A stretch of DNA of 64,000 nt from Alteromonadaceae bacterium (GCA_014872785.1 WKFJ01000014.1:1-64000), one strand, 5' to 3'; shown: positions 35,416-45,227, counted from the first letter of the stretch. A program made the numbers and translations. Notes: a model not told the origin generated them from the sequence alone.

Positions 35416-37233
35416 ATGTTAGGAAGCCCTCCGCCTGTGGCTGTGCAGCAGCTTGTGAGCCTATATCAACAAAATAAGCACAGCGAATGTTGCAGCCTAT
35501 TTGATAAGCAGTTTAAGGTTAATTCGGCTGATCAGGTTGCTGTACTTATTTACGCACTGAGCTTGCGCAAACTGGGTAAGTTAAAAGAATCTCAAAAAGC
35601 GTTTCAGAAGGGCGTTAAGAGGTTTCCTCAAAATTTAGATTTTATGAACAATTACGCCAATTTGTTGATTCAAATTGGCGATGTAAAAAATGCGAAGGAG
35701 CATCTGCGTAAATCCTTAAAAATCAACGCAGGATTTTTTGAAGCTAACCTAAATATGGGTAGGCTATTGTCCCAACAAGGGATGTTCCAAGAAGCCCAAA
35801 ACTATTTTGAAAAAGCATTAAACACAAAGCCGCAAGATGCCAACGCAAATATAGGACTTGCCGAATCTTACCTAAAACAAGGGGAACTAGATTTGGCTGA
35901 GAACATATACAATCGCGTATTACAGGCGAATCCGGGGAATATAAAAGCAATTAATAATCTTGCTACGGTATTTCGTAAAAAGGGTGACTATAAAGGGTCG
36001 ATTGAGCTTCTTGAAAAAATCGCATTCACTCAATTTAGCTCAGTTCAAATAAGAAAAAACCTCGCCGCTTGTTATGTGTTGCAGTCAGAACACGACAAAG
36101 CGTTGCCCATTTACATTGAACTATTAGAAAACACCCTTGGTGATGTAAGTTTGCACGAAGAGGTTACTCATATCTTGTGGGTAAAAGGGGATTCGTCTCC
36201 TTTTAGATATTTTATTTCTGCACTTGGAGAAGACTATTCCAAAGTAGAACTATGGCTTAAATATATCGAGCTTTTAGACAAAGCTGAACAAACAGAAGCC
36301 GCGGAGCGTCATAGCCAGCAACTTTATAATAGTAATCCAAATAACCCCTTAGTATTAATTCAACACGCTTCATTACTTCGTGCCGATAGCAAATTAGATG
36401 AATCGATAAAATTGGCGCGAAAAGCATTGTCTAAAAGTAAAGGAAGTACTGCTGTTGCTGCAAGTAATGAACTGGGCTATTCATTAATTAGTGCTGGCAA
36501 AACCCAAGAGGCTAAAAACATCTATCAGTCTCTTTGTAAAAGAGAAAAAGACAACCAAGGTTGGTGGACATTGTGGGGAACTACGTTACGTGAAACGCAT
36601 GACGAAAAGAATATCAACTGGCTATATGACTACAAAAAACTCGTAGGTAAATACAAAGTTGATGATGTAGTGAGTGATACGGCGTCGTCGTTTTCCGCTG
36701 ATGCTTTGCAAGCAAAACTGTTAGAACTACATTCAAGCTATAAACATCCTATTGGACAATCGTTGAGAAACGGTACTCAAACATTCGAAGACCTATTTGA
36801 TCTCGATGAGCCAATCGTACAGCAACTTTCACGTGCTATTTTAGATACAGCCAAGCAGCATGTTCGAAATCAGAAAGCAGATTCAAAACATCCGTTTTTA
36901 TCACGCCTTACGGAAAATCTAATGTTTAAAGGTTCTTGGTCCGTGTGTTTACGCAGTACAGGTTTTCACAAATCTCATTTCCACCCGGAAGGGTGGCTGA
37001 GTGGCGTATATTATGTCGATGTTCCAAAAGAAATCGATAATGAAGGACAAGGTTGGTTAGTGTTTGGGAGACCGGATATTCCAAATTTGAGTTATCCCGG
37101 AGATCTTGCTGTAAAACCGGAGCCAGGTTGCGTAGTACTATTTCCATCGTACATGTGGCATGGCACTAATCCATTTACCTCTGGGCAACATCGCCTGACC
37201 GTGGCTTTTGATATCATTCCAAATAAGAGTTAG
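35416..37233 (+). CDS. TPR protein with C-terminal 2OG-Fe(II) oxygenase domain
   Basis: A 605-residue protein. At least six to eight TPR units run from about 35 to 400 (for example AKEHLRKSLKINAGFFEANLN and AEENIYNRVLQANPGNIKA-like repeats). The C-terminal ~190 residues form an oxygenase of the putative 2OG-Fe(II) type: FHKSHFHPEGWLSGVYYVDVP with the proximal His, PSYMWHGTNPF with the distal His and HRLTVAFDI with the Arg. The TPRs suggest a protein substrate or partner. It lies 9 nt before the sulfotransferase gene, and the two are probably co-translated. Confidence 0.85.
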   Translation: MLGSPPPVAVQQLVSLYQQNKHSECCSLFDKQFKVNSADQVAVLIYALSLRKLGKLKESQKAFQKGVKRFPQNLDFMNNYANLLIQIGDVKNAKEHLRKSLKINAGFFEANLNMGRLLSQQGMFQEAQNYFEKALNTKPQDANANIGLAESYLKQGELDLAENIYNRVLQANPGNIKAINNLATVFRKKGDYKGSIELLEKIAFTQFSSVQIRKNLAACYVLQSEHDKALPIYIELLENTLGDVSLHEEVTHILWVKGDSSPFRYFISALGEDYSKVELWLKYIELLDKAEQTEAAERHSQQLYNSNPNNPLVLIQHASLLRADSKLDESIKLARKALSKSKGSTAVAASNELGYSLISAGKTQEAKNIYQSLCKREKDNQGWWTLWGTTLRETHDEKNINWLYDYKKLVGKYKVDDVVSDTASSFSADALQAKLLELHSSYKHPIGQSLRNGTQTFEDLFDLDEPIVQQLSRAILDTAKQHVRNQKADSKHPFLSRLTENLMFKGSWSVCLRSTGFHKSHFHPEGWLSGVYYVDVPKEIDNEGQGWLVFGRPDIPNLSYPGDLAVKPEPGCVVLFPSYMWHGTNPFTSGQHRLTVAFDIIPNKS

Positions 37234-37242
37234 AGAACAAAC

Positions 37243-39174
37243 GTGAGCAGTAACTGGCAACAGGCATTGGCGCTATTCAAATCAGGCGATTACAAAAAGT
37301 TAATCAAATTCTGTGAAAGAAACAAAGGATCTCATCCTGGTTTTATGATGTTACTGCCGGTCGCATACGGAAAAGTGAATAACACAAGCAAGGCAACGCG
37401 CTTGTTTGAGCGCTTGCAAAAAGAGCAACCCACCAATCCTGATGTATTTCACAATCATGGACTTATGTTTTTGGAAGTGGGACAGCCACACAAAGCGCGT
37501 CCATTGTTGCAACAAACAGTGCAACTAAATCGCAGTTATCATCAGGGGTGGCATTCCTTAGGAAATTGCTATCTAGATTTGGGGGAGTATGCCTCTGCAA
37601 TTACGGCATTTGAACGTGCTTATTCCTTAGCTCCTTCTAATCCAGAATATCTACGTAGTTGTGCCAATACTTTGTTCATCACTGGTGATTACGCTAGAGC
37701 AATGTTAGCGATTCAGGCTCTTTTAAATAGCCCGGTGGAAAGTTCTTCCGATGTTGTATTCGCGTTAAATTGTATTTATAAGCTCAAGGCAAGCAATGAG
37801 CACAACGCATTCATTGATTACGCACTTTCGAAGTATTCTGAAATCGACGATGTTTTGTTTTTTGATGGTCTACTTTCGATAGACCAAAAAAAGTTTATAA
37901 GAGCGATGACACAGTTGTCTTTGCTCGAATCGCGTATGCCCGAGCCTAAATCCTTCGGCGTCATTGCAAATTTAGCATTTGCTCGGTTTATGGTGTCACC
38001 TAGTGAAGCTCACTTAGATGAAATAGAGAAATTCTTAGAAGAAGCGCCAGAAGTACAGAATGTCATTTTTGTTGTAGATTTGTTTGAATCACTAGGTATG
38101 ACCGACAGAGCGCTTCAGATACTCGATAACCCTAAATTTCAGTTCGTTGGTAATCACAATCTCCAAATTCTTAGAGCCAGAGTATTATTCCGCAAAGGTA
38201 AAGCAAGTGAAGCTAAAGCGGAACTGTTATCTATTAGTGCGAGTAACGAGGATGTCGAGGAAGATGTTGCGTTTGAACTCATTCGAATTCAAGAGGGAGT
38301 AGGCTGTATTTCTGATGCTGCTGAGGCGATAAGGACAGCTGCCAAACTCAACAATAAAAGGGTGGGTAACGAACCCGCCGATAAATTCTTAAACGAAATT
38401 GAAAGTATCGACGCTGCTTTGCGAAAACTAAGCAACGACAACGCAAGCCAAGCAAAAAGTACGGCCAAGTTTGTTTTCATCGTAGGATTTCCCAGAACAG
38501 GTACCACCTTATTAGAGTCGAGACTTGCAGGAATTGAACAGGTCAAAATTCTGGAGGAAACACATGCCTTGTCCGATTTGTACCGAACATTGCAAAAACG
38601 CTCAGGTGGCATAGAGCCGTTTGCCTATATCAATTCATTAAATGAGCGAGAACTCTCAATCATTGCGGATGAATACATAGATTCTTTAGGGGAGTACACT
38701 GACATTTCGAACGCGAGTTTTATCGTGGACAAAATGCCGATGAACGGATTGTATTTACAACTTATAGAAAAGTTATTTCCATCTGCTGCGGTAATTCTCA
38801 TGCGTCGTGATCCTAGAGATGTCTGTTTGAGTTGTTTGAAGCAAAAAATGATTCAGATCAATGATGTTGAAACCTTTAAGCGCTGCTACCAGGCTTTTTT
38901 CAGTGTTATTGATAAATATCAAAACACATTGTCGTTGCCTGTTTTGCAAGTGCAATACGAAGCTCTAGTATCTGATTACCAGAATGAGTTTACCAAGATC
39001 CTCGACTATATCGGGGTTGAAGAGGGGGCATTGTCTGTAAGTCGTAGTCAAACGAATAGGTTTTACAATACCCCTAGTAATCAGCAAGTCTCTAAACCAA
39101 TTTATACTAGTTCGGTTAATCTGTTCGAAAAATACGCCGAAGAAATCGATTTTAGTGCTCTCGACAATATTTAA
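37243..39174 (+). CDS. TPR-containing sulfotransferase
   Basis: A 643-residue protein starting at GTG. TPR units span about 1-380. The C-terminal domain is a PAPS-dependent sulfotransferase: the 5'-phosphosulfate loop FIVGFPRTGTTLLES (about 411-425) and the 3'-phosphate segment RRDPRDVCLSCLKQ. Relatives are annotated as TPR sulfotransferases, and the fold resembles tyrosylprotein sulfotransferase. The acceptor is unknown; a tyrosine or sugar acceptor is possible. It closes the hydroxylase-oxygenase-sulfotransferase operon and converges with the next oxygenase gene. Confidence 0.88.
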   Translation: MSSNWQQALALFKSGDYKKLIKFCERNKGSHPGFMMLLPVAYGKVNNTSKATRLFERLQKEQPTNPDVFHNHGLMFLEVGQPHKARPLLQQTVQLNRSYHQGWHSLGNCYLDLGEYASAITAFERAYSLAPSNPEYLRSCANTLFITGDYARAMLAIQALLNSPVESSSDVVFALNCIYKLKASNEHNAFIDYALSKYSEIDDVLFFDGLLSIDQKKFIRAMTQLSLLESRMPEPKSFGVIANLAFARFMVSPSEAHLDEIEKFLEEAPEVQNVIFVVDLFESLGMTDRALQILDNPKFQFVGNHNLQILRARVLFRKGKASEAKAELLSISASNEDVEEDVAFELIRIQEGVGCISDAAEAIRTAAKLNNKRVGNEPADKFLNEIESIDAALRKLSNDNASQAKSTAKFVFIVGFPRTGTTLLESRLAGIEQVKILEETHALSDLYRTLQKRSGGIEPFAYINSLNERELSIIADEYIDSLGEYTDISNASFIVDKMPMNGLYLQLIEKLFPSAAVILMRRDPRDVCLSCLKQKMIQINDVETFKRCYQAFFSVIDKYQNTLSLPVLQVQYEALVSDYQNEFTKILDYIGVEEGALSVSRSQTNRFYNTPSNQQVSKPIYTSSVNLFEKYAEEIDFSALDNI

Positions 39175-39178
39175 CCGA

Positions 39179-39742
39179 CTACTTAGCCGGCTCCATTTTG
39201 AACGCTAATGTATATCGGGGTTTTATACATATTTTATTCGGTGGTCGACCAACATGTTTGATTGCACCGTGGAAAATGACAGTCCTAGCGGGTTTTGGTG
39301 TGCAGGCAAAGACGCAATCGTCATTATTATTGTAAAATAATGTTTCACCACCCCATTCAATGTCCCACTCATCGCTAATGTATGTCAAAACGGTGAGTTC
39401 ATCTGCGTCTGGTGCACAATCTGTATGGGTAAATAGCATATCACCGAACGTGGCGTAGTTTACATATCCTCGATAGGCGTTATAGGACTTGCTCGCCAGT
39501 TTTTGGATAGCGCTTATAGATCTTTTATAAACAGGAAGGGCATTTATTTGCTGCGCATTTAAATTAACGACCCAATGTTGATATTTCGACGTGTCCGGAC
39601 GAGCTATTTCAGTACGAATAAAACCGGCGGTCAGCAGCCCGGTAAAAATGTCGGATGACTCTTGCAATGTGCACAAATCGTCGATGACCCAAAGTGGTTT
39701 GCCGTCTATCTCTTGATGAAAAGTAAATAATTCTTTATCCAT
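39179..39742 (-). CDS. 2OG-Fe(II) oxygenase (prolyl hydroxylase-like)
   Basis: A 187-residue single-domain dioxygenase on the opposite strand. The iron ligands are His106 and Asp108 (FTHTDCAPD) and His163 (AIKHVGR; His158 is the alternative). Arg176 in KPRYTLAF would bind 2-oxoglutarate. EWGGETLFYNN is typical of the prolyl-hydroxylase group. It ends 5 nt from the sulfotransferase stop. It is the fourth 2OG-type oxygenase within 7 kb. The substrate is unknown. Confidence 0.85.
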   Translation of the reverse strand: MDKELFTFHQEIDGKPLWVIDDLCTLQESSDIFTGLLTAGFIRTEIARPDTSKYQHWVVNLNAQQINALPVYKRSISAIQKLASKSYNAYRGYVNYATFGDMLFTHTDCAPDADELTVLTYISDEWDIEWGGETLFYNNNDDCVFACTPKPARTVIFHGAIKHVGRPPNKICIKPRYTLAFKMEPAK

Positions 39743-40225
39743 TAATATTTAGTCAGTGCTTTTTATACTTTTAATTAGGCCATATTAATCCATTATGTAA
39801 ACAACGAAAACTGTTGAAGAATTGTTAACTGCGAAAAGCAAAGTGGTTAATTATTAGACGATGGCAATCCCTGGGTATCATTGCTTGGTTATTAATTGCC
39901 GAGAATTTGCACAAATGTGGTCACACCAGGCCGGTTGAGACATTAAATTTGCACTAATTTGTTGCCAAACAATAGAGAATGTGCAGTTAGGTCAAATGTT
40001 TCTCATATTTAAAAAAGTGTAAAAAAAATTTAAACATATGTTGCTATGTAACGGTTTGGCTGCTTGACTTAATGGAAGCATCCGTGTGAATATCTTTGTG
40101 CCGAGCGCTATAACCTTTTTAAAGCGCTTATTCCAAAATCAACAAATACTTTGTATATCGTCCCTTGTTACAAATTGTCCGGATTTAGTTAGCAAGGATT
40201 AAAACTAAAAAATTGGTTGGGAACT
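39743..40225. other. Intergenic region before the TonB2 operon
   Basis: No gene can be supported in these ~480 nt. It should hold the divergent promoters for the oxygenase at 39179-39742 and the TonB2 operon. TTGACT at 40063 is a possible -35. Two identical AGCGCT palindromes (40104-40109 and 40123-40128) flank a TATAACC sequence and could be an operator. I see no clear Fur box. Confidence 0.4.
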
Positions 40226-40999
40226 ATGTCCAAGATGAGCAAGAGAAAACAAATTGCTTCAGCCGTTATCGCTGTATTTGCAATCGGCGGTAGTGCCGTA
40301 GTCTCTGCAGATCCATTGGTGGGTTTGCAAAACGAAGCAGGTAAAACTCACGCTGCTTCAGTTAAATCTCAGGAAAGAATCGACAGTATTTATGAGCAAA
40401 CTCAGGATTTGCTAATCGAATATCGCGCTGTTGTTGACGAAACTGAGAACTTGAAAGTTTATAACGATCACGTAGCCCGTTTGGTTGCGGATCAGCAAGA
40501 AGGCATCAACGACCTTCAAAGACAAATCGACAACATTGACGGCGTGCGCAAAGGCGTAGTGCCTTTAATGTACAAGATGATCGACTCTCTGGAGCAATTC
40601 ATCGAGCTTGATGTACCAATCAACTATGAACAGCGTAAAGCACGTGTTGCACGTCTTCGCGACTTGATGGGTATGGCTAACGTTACTACTTCAGAGCAGT
40701 TCCGTCAGGTTCTAGACGCATTCTCAATTGAGCTTGATTACGGCGGTACTATTGCTGCTTACCAAGACGAAATTGAATTCAATGGTACAACTATCGCGGT
40801 TGACAAGTTCAACCTTGGCCGTGCTGCATTGGTAGCCTTGTCGCTTGATCAAAAGAGCGCGTGGGTATGGGATAATCAAGCTCGTCAGTGGTCTGAATTG
40901 GGCGACGAGTTCCTATCTTCTACTATTAAAGCGGTTAAAATGGCACGTAAGATCGAGCCGTACAACCTAGTTAAAATGCCGATTGCTGCAGCGGAGTAA
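40226..40999 (+). CDS. DUF3450 family periplasmic protein of the TonB2 operon
   Basis: A 257-residue exported protein. The ATG at 40226 follows TTGGGAACT; another ATG three codons later is possible. The signal peptide runs to about VVSADP. The mature part is mainly coiled coil (residues ~30-110), then a globular portion with AWVWDNQARQWSELG. DUF3450 proteins regularly precede TtpC-ExbB-ExbD-TonB genes in marine gammaproteobacteria. The role is undefined; a periplasmic accessory factor for the TonB complex is the usual suggestion. Confidence 0.88.
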   Translation: MSKMSKRKQIASAVIAVFAIGGSAVVSADPLVGLQNEAGKTHAASVKSQERIDSIYEQTQDLLIEYRAVVDETENLKVYNDHVARLVADQQEGINDLQRQIDNIDGVRKGVVPLMYKMIDSLEQFIELDVPINYEQRKARVARLRDLMGMANVTTSEQFRQVLDAFSIELDYGGTIAAYQDEIEFNGTTIAVDKFNLGRAALVALSLDQKSAWVWDNQARQWSELGDEFLSSTIKAVKMARKIEPYNLVKMPIAAAE

Positions 41000-41005
41000 T
41001 ACGAT

Positions 41006-42358
41006 ATGAAAAAAATGCTAAAAACATTATTGATCGCATCGTCAGTTGCGGCTTTTTCTGTGCCGACAATGGCACAAAGCACACTAGACGATTTGCTAGA
41101 ACAGGTTAAAAGTAACCGTGTATCTGAAGCGAACATTAACAAACAACGCGAAGCGGAATTCATGTCTGCAAGAGCAGACAAGCAAGCGCTTCTAAGACGC
41201 GCGCAAGCTGCATTAAAAGCTGAGAAAGACCGCGGTGATCGTTTGCAGAAGCAATTCGCAGACAACGAAATCACTCTTGCTAACAAAGAAGTTGAACTGG
41301 AGCAGGCGGTTGGTAACTTGGGTGAGATGTTCGGTGTTGTTCGTTCAGCATCTGCAGAAGCTTATGGCCGTATCGCAACGTCAATCGTTAGTGCAGAATA
41401 CCCGGGTCGTGGCGAATTCTTAGAAAGAATGTCAAACGAAGCTAAAGGTCTACCGGATATCAAAGAACTAGAAGATTTGTGGTTTGCACTACAAACTGAA
41501 ATGACTGAATCTGGTAAAATTTCTCGCTTTGATACAGAAGTAATTAGCCTAGATGGTGGTAGTACTACTCAAACAGTTGTTCGAGTTGGTACGTTCAACC
41601 TTATTGGTGAAGAAGGCTACCTTATCTATAAAGATGACTTGAAACAGGTTCAGCCGTTGGGTCGTCAACCTGAAGGTCACATGGTATCTGGCGCTCAAAG
41701 TTTCTTGAACGCAAATGGTGGCATGCTTCCGTTATACATCGACCCTTCCAAAGGTCAGATTCTTAGCTTGCTAACTTCTGCTGCAACCTTAGAAGAGCGT
41801 TACCACGCAGGTGGCCTACCTGGTTATATCATCACTGGTATGCTAGCTATCGGTCTACTTATCTCGCTATACAAAATCATCACTCTTACTGTTATGGGTG
41901 GCTCGATTCGTAAGCAACTTAACAACATCGATAATCCGTCTACCAAAAACCCTCTTGGCCGTATCCTAACGGTATATGAAGAGAACAAAGATGCAGACAC
42001 CGAAACGCTAGAGCTGAAAGTTGACGAGGCTATTCTTCGTGAGCTACCAAGCATCGAAAGCGGTATCAATATCATTAAGATCTTGGCAGCTATTGCTCCG
42101 CTACTAGGTCTATTAGGTACGGTTATTGGTATGATTCTAACGTTCCAGCAAATCACGTTATTCGGTACAGGTGACCCTAAACTGATGGCTGGTAGTATTT
42201 CAATGGCACTTGTAACTACGGCACAGGGTATTATCGCGGCACTACCGCTAATCCTAATGCACGCAATCACTGCGGGTCGTAGTAAGTCAATCTTGCACAT
42301 CCTAGATGAGCAAGCTGCAGGTATCGTTGCTTCTCGCGCAGAAGGGGAGAAGGCATAA
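41006..42358 (+). CDS. TtpC-like MotA/TolQ/ExbB proton-channel protein
   Basis: A 450-residue protein, six nt after the DUF3450 gene. It has a signal peptide (to about PTMAQS), a periplasmic coiled-coil domain of ~230 residues, then three transmembrane helices with the ExbB/TolQ core: IIKILAAIAPLLGLLGTVIGMI and GSISMALVTTAQGIIAALPLI. Vibrio TtpC has the same layout and is required for TonB2 function. It is much longer than a classical ExbB and sits beside a normal ExbB, as in Vibrio. Confidence 0.9.
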   Translation: MKKMLKTLLIASSVAAFSVPTMAQSTLDDLLEQVKSNRVSEANINKQREAEFMSARADKQALLRRAQAALKAEKDRGDRLQKQFADNEITLANKEVELEQAVGNLGEMFGVVRSASAEAYGRIATSIVSAEYPGRGEFLERMSNEAKGLPDIKELEDLWFALQTEMTESGKISRFDTEVISLDGGSTTQTVVRVGTFNLIGEEGYLIYKDDLKQVQPLGRQPEGHMVSGAQSFLNANGGMLPLYIDPSKGQILSLLTSAATLEERYHAGGLPGYIITGMLAIGLLISLYKIITLTVMGGSIRKQLNNIDNPSTKNPLGRILTVYEENKDADTETLELKVDEAILRELPSIESGINIIKILAAIAPLLGLLGTVIGMILTFQQITLFGTGDPKLMAGSISMALVTTAQGIIAALPLILMHAITAGRSKSILHILDEQAAGIVASRAEGEKA

Positions 42359-42359
42359 G

Positions 42360-42842
42360 ATGTTATTCCTGATAGAGATTTGGGAATCTGTCAGGGATTT
42401 TATCGCTACGGGCGGCGACGTGCTGTACGTCGTCGCGGGTGCGCTCTTTTTCATGTGGATGTTAATGATTGAGCGTTTCTGGTTTTTAAGTGTCACCTTT
42501 CCAACAATTCATAAAAAAATTGTTTCAGATTGGGACGCGCGTAGTGATACAACTTCCTGGTATGCACATAGAATTCGTGATGCATGGGTTTCTGAAGCGG
42601 CAGACAGACTAAATGAAAGAGTAGGATTGGTGAAAACACTAGTAGCAATGTGTCCTCTTATCGGCCTACTTGGCACGGTGACAGGTATGATTGCGGTGTT
42701 CGATACCATGGCAACTCAAGGTACCAGTAATCCTCGCTTGATGGCTGCTGGCATATCAATGGCAACTATCCCGACTATGGCGGGCATGGTAGCGGCTTTG
42801 TCTGGATTGTTTTTTAGTTCTCGCTTAGAGGCAAAAGTTTAA
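42360..42842 (+). CDS. exbB: ExbB-type biopolymer transport protein (TonB2 system)
   Basis: A 160-residue inner-membrane protein starting 2 nt after the ttpC stop, with GGAGAAGG upstream. It begins MLFLIEIWESVRDFIATGG. Three transmembrane helices carry the proton-channel segments LVAMCPLIGLLGTVTGMIAVF and GISMATIPTMAGMVAALSGLF. The size is that of short TonB2-type ExbBs. It works with ExbD to use proton-motive force to power TonB. Confidence 0.92.
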   Translation: MLFLIEIWESVRDFIATGGDVLYVVAGALFFMWMLMIERFWFLSVTFPTIHKKIVSDWDARSDTTSWYAHRIRDAWVSEAADRLNERVGLVKTLVAMCPLIGLLGTVTGMIAVFDTMATQGTSNPRLMAAGISMATIPTMAGMVAALSGLFFSSRLEAKV

Positions 42843-42896
42843 ATCGCTAAAGAAAAGCTGATTGATAGCTTGCCCCATCACTAGAGAGAGATTCAT

Positions 42897-43298
42897 ATGG
42901 CTCGTAAACAACGCGAAGAGGGAGAAGAGGCAGCAATTGATATGACTCCGATGCTCGACATCGTATTTATCATGCTTATCTTCTTCATCGTTACCACCTC
43001 TTTCATAAAAGAAGCAGGTGTAGAAGTAAATAAACCTTCAGCTAAGAGCGTATTTGATCAGAAAAAAGCAAACATCTTCGTCGCAATAACTGCAGATGGC
43101 GATGTTTGGTTAGACAAGCGTAAAGTTGAAGCGGATAGTGTCCGTGCGAATATTGAAAGATTGTTGGCAGAACAGGCGTCGGAAGTCGTCGTTGTGCAAG
43201 CTGACTCTGACGCAGAGCACGGTAAAGTAGTTGAAGTACTAGATCAAATTAAGGCCGCTGGCGTTAATAGGATCGCATACGCGGCAAATAGGGGATAA
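42897..43298 (+). CDS. exbD: ExbD-type biopolymer transport protein (TonB2 system)
   Basis: A 133-residue protein with an N-terminal cytosolic stretch, one transmembrane helix containing the essential Asp (IDMTPMLDIVFIMLIFFIVT, Asp at about residue 21) and a periplasmic domain. The MTPMLDIVF motif defines ExbD/TolR. A good GAGAGAG ribosome-binding site precedes it. tonB starts 2 nt after its stop. Confidence 0.94.
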   Translation: MARKQREEGEEAAIDMTPMLDIVFIMLIFFIVTTSFIKEAGVEVNKPSAKSVFDQKKANIFVAITADGDVWLDKRKVEADSVRANIERLLAEQASEVVVVQADSDAEHGKVVEVLDQIKAAGVNRIAYAANRG

Positions 43299-43300
43299 AG

Positions 43301-43915
43301 ATGGCTAGATTTATTATATCTTTATTCGTTGGTGCAGGTATTACGTTCCTATTATTCGTTGTGATGGCTGCGTTGATCTCTAACACGCAACGTCCACCAG
43401 AGGATTCAGAGCCACCACCGGTAATTGATATCGTAATGGATGAGCCTGATTCATCAATACAAACACGCGTGCGCGTGCCGCCTCCGCCGCCTCCACCGCC
43501 ACCTCAGCCTCCTAAGGTTCAGCCTAGTGAGCCAGAGGAAGCTAACCCTGATACCGACGGAATGTCATTCAATATGCCAGGTGTTGATTTAGGTGGTGCG
43601 TCGATTGATATCGGTGGTCCTGGCGCGATGCAACGTGATGGTGAAGCGACACCGATCGTTCGTATCGAACCGCGTTACCCGATTCAAGCTGCTCGTGATG
43701 GTAAAGAAGGCTGGGTAAAGCTATCTTTTACCATTAATGAAGTTGGCGGTGTTGAAGACGTTGAAGTAATTGAAGCTGAACCTAGAAGGGTGTTTGACCG
43801 CGAAGCTAAGCGTGCACTTAGAAAGTGGAAGTACAAACCTAAGATTGTTGATGGTAAACCCGTTAAACAATTTAATATGAAAGTTCAGTTAGACTTTAAA
43901 CTACAAGGCGATTAG
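43301..43915 (+). CDS. tonB: TonB energy transducer (TonB2 type)
   Basis: A 204-residue protein. One N-terminal membrane anchor (about 4-27) is followed by a periplasmic Pro-rich spacer with a run of nine prolines and a TonB C-terminal domain (about 120-204: PIVRIEPRYPIQAARDGKEG, FDREAKRALRKWKYKP). It links ExbBD to outer-membrane receptors such as the one at 29726-32527. The short spacer is typical of TonB2 proteins. Confidence 0.94.
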   Translation: MARFIISLFVGAGITFLLFVVMAALISNTQRPPEDSEPPPVIDIVMDEPDSSIQTRVRVPPPPPPPPPQPPKVQPSEPEEANPDTDGMSFNMPGVDLGGASIDIGGPGAMQRDGEATPIVRIEPRYPIQAARDGKEGWVKLSFTINEVGGVEDVEVIEAEPRRVFDREAKRALRKWKYKPKIVDGKPVKQFNMKVQLDFKLQGD

Positions 43916-43923
43916 GAGGATTT

Positions 43924-45198
43924 ATGCGATTAAAAACAAATAACATTGTTAAATGGCTCGGTTCTTCTTTGGTGATCTGCGCAACCCTAGGTATGTCTAG
44001 TGCGTTTGCGCAGCAGCCAGCAGCTCCAGTTATTTGTGCGGACTACAAACGTGGTCCGACTAAGATTCCTGGGCAGAGAACAGGTAAGAAAGTGCAGCGT
44101 GCTTTCGAAGCCTATTCACAAGACCTTGTTGATGAAGCGATTGAGATACTTAAAGAAATAGATACTAGTGACTCATTCGATAGAGCCTATGTAGATAGAT
44201 TTTTAGGTAATCTATTGGCGGCTAAAGAAGGTGAGGGCAAAAACGCACTTGACTATCTAAACCGCGCTGTTCAAGAAAAGCAGCTTAACGACTCTGAGCA
44301 TGCTCAGACGCTTCGTTTAGTGGCTGACTTGAACTTGCAGCAACGTCAATTTCCACAGGCAATTAGCTTCTATGAGAAGTGGATGGAGTTTACCTGTAAG
44401 GAAGACCCTGATATCTACACTCGCATGGCTCAAGGTTATTATGAGACTAGGCAGTTAGACAAAATCATTACGCCGGCTAATAAAGCAATCGCGCTTTATG
44501 ACAAGCCTAATAAAAACCCTTATGTGTTGAAAATGACATCTTACTTTGAACGTAAGATGTATGCTGAAACTATCGAAGTAGCGAAGGCACTCGTTAAGTT
44601 GTTTCCAGAAACAAAACAATGGTGGACGCAGCTTGGTTTCTTCTACATGCTGATTGAGGACTATAAACTTGCATTGCAAACGTTTGAGCTTTCGTATCAG
44701 CAAGGGTACTTAGAAAAGGCATCTGAAATCAGAGCATTGGCTCAGCTTTACGGTACTAATGGGATCCCGTTCAAATCTGCTGTAATTCAGGAAAAATATA
44801 TTAATTCTGGATTACTAAAACGCAGTGAAGAGAACTTGTCTCGCATGGCAAATGCATTCCATCAAGCGAAGGATTATGCAAAAGCTGCTAAGTACTATGG
44901 TGAAGCAGCTAAGATGGACAACAACCCTGATTACTATCGTAAGCAAGGTACATTGTTGTTAAGTGCTGAACGTTATCCAGAAGCGCTCGTAGCTTTGAAT
45001 AAGGCTCTTGAGCTTGGCAGCGATAAAAAAGGCAATATCCATATGGCTATGATGGAAGCTAACTTTTATCAGAATAAGTTCAAAGAAGCACACAAGTGGG
45101 CTTTAATGGCGATGAAAGATAAGTCTGTAGCTCGAAACGCGAAGGCGTGGGAACCTTACATAAAGGAAAAAGCCAAAAACCGCGGCATCAAAATTTAA
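43924..45198 (+). CDS. TPR-repeat periplasmic protein of the TonB2 operon
   Basis: A 424-residue exported protein with a signal peptide ending near SSAFAQQ. Tetratricopeptide repeats fill the rest (for example SYQQGYLEKASEIRALAQLYG and KAAKYYGEAAKMDNNPDYYRK). TPR proteins at this operon position are common in Vibrio and Alteromonadales TonB2 loci. The role is probably scaffolding in the periplasm, as an inference. It ends at a strong terminator and is the last gene of the operon. Confidence 0.88.
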   Translation: MRLKTNNIVKWLGSSLVICATLGMSSAFAQQPAAPVICADYKRGPTKIPGQRTGKKVQRAFEAYSQDLVDEAIEILKEIDTSDSFDRAYVDRFLGNLLAAKEGEGKNALDYLNRAVQEKQLNDSEHAQTLRLVADLNLQQRQFPQAISFYEKWMEFTCKEDPDIYTRMAQGYYETRQLDKIITPANKAIALYDKPNKNPYVLKMTSYFERKMYAETIEVAKALVKLFPETKQWWTQLGFFYMLIEDYKLALQTFELSYQQGYLEKASEIRALAQLYGTNGIPFKSAVIQEKYINSGLLKRSEENLSRMANAFHQAKDYAKAAKYYGEAAKMDNNPDYYRKQGTLLLSAERYPEALVALNKALELGSDKKGNIHMAMMEANFYQNKFKEAHKWALMAMKDKSVARNAKAWEPYIKEKAKNRGIKI

Positions 45199-45200
45199 CA

Positions 45201-45227
45201 AAAGGCTCCTAACGGAGCCTTTTTTTT
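45201..45227 (+). terminator. Intrinsic terminator of the TonB2 operon
   Basis: AAAGGCTCC (45201-45209) pairs with GGAGCCTTT (45214-45222) around loop TAAC, ending in a T-run. Confidence 0.92.

Noticed and set aside
40226..45198. Tol-Pal system or flagellar motor genes
   Set aside because: The MotA/TolQ/ExbB-type proteins are followed by ExbD and a Pro-rich TonB with a TonB C-terminal domain, and no pal or tolB is present.
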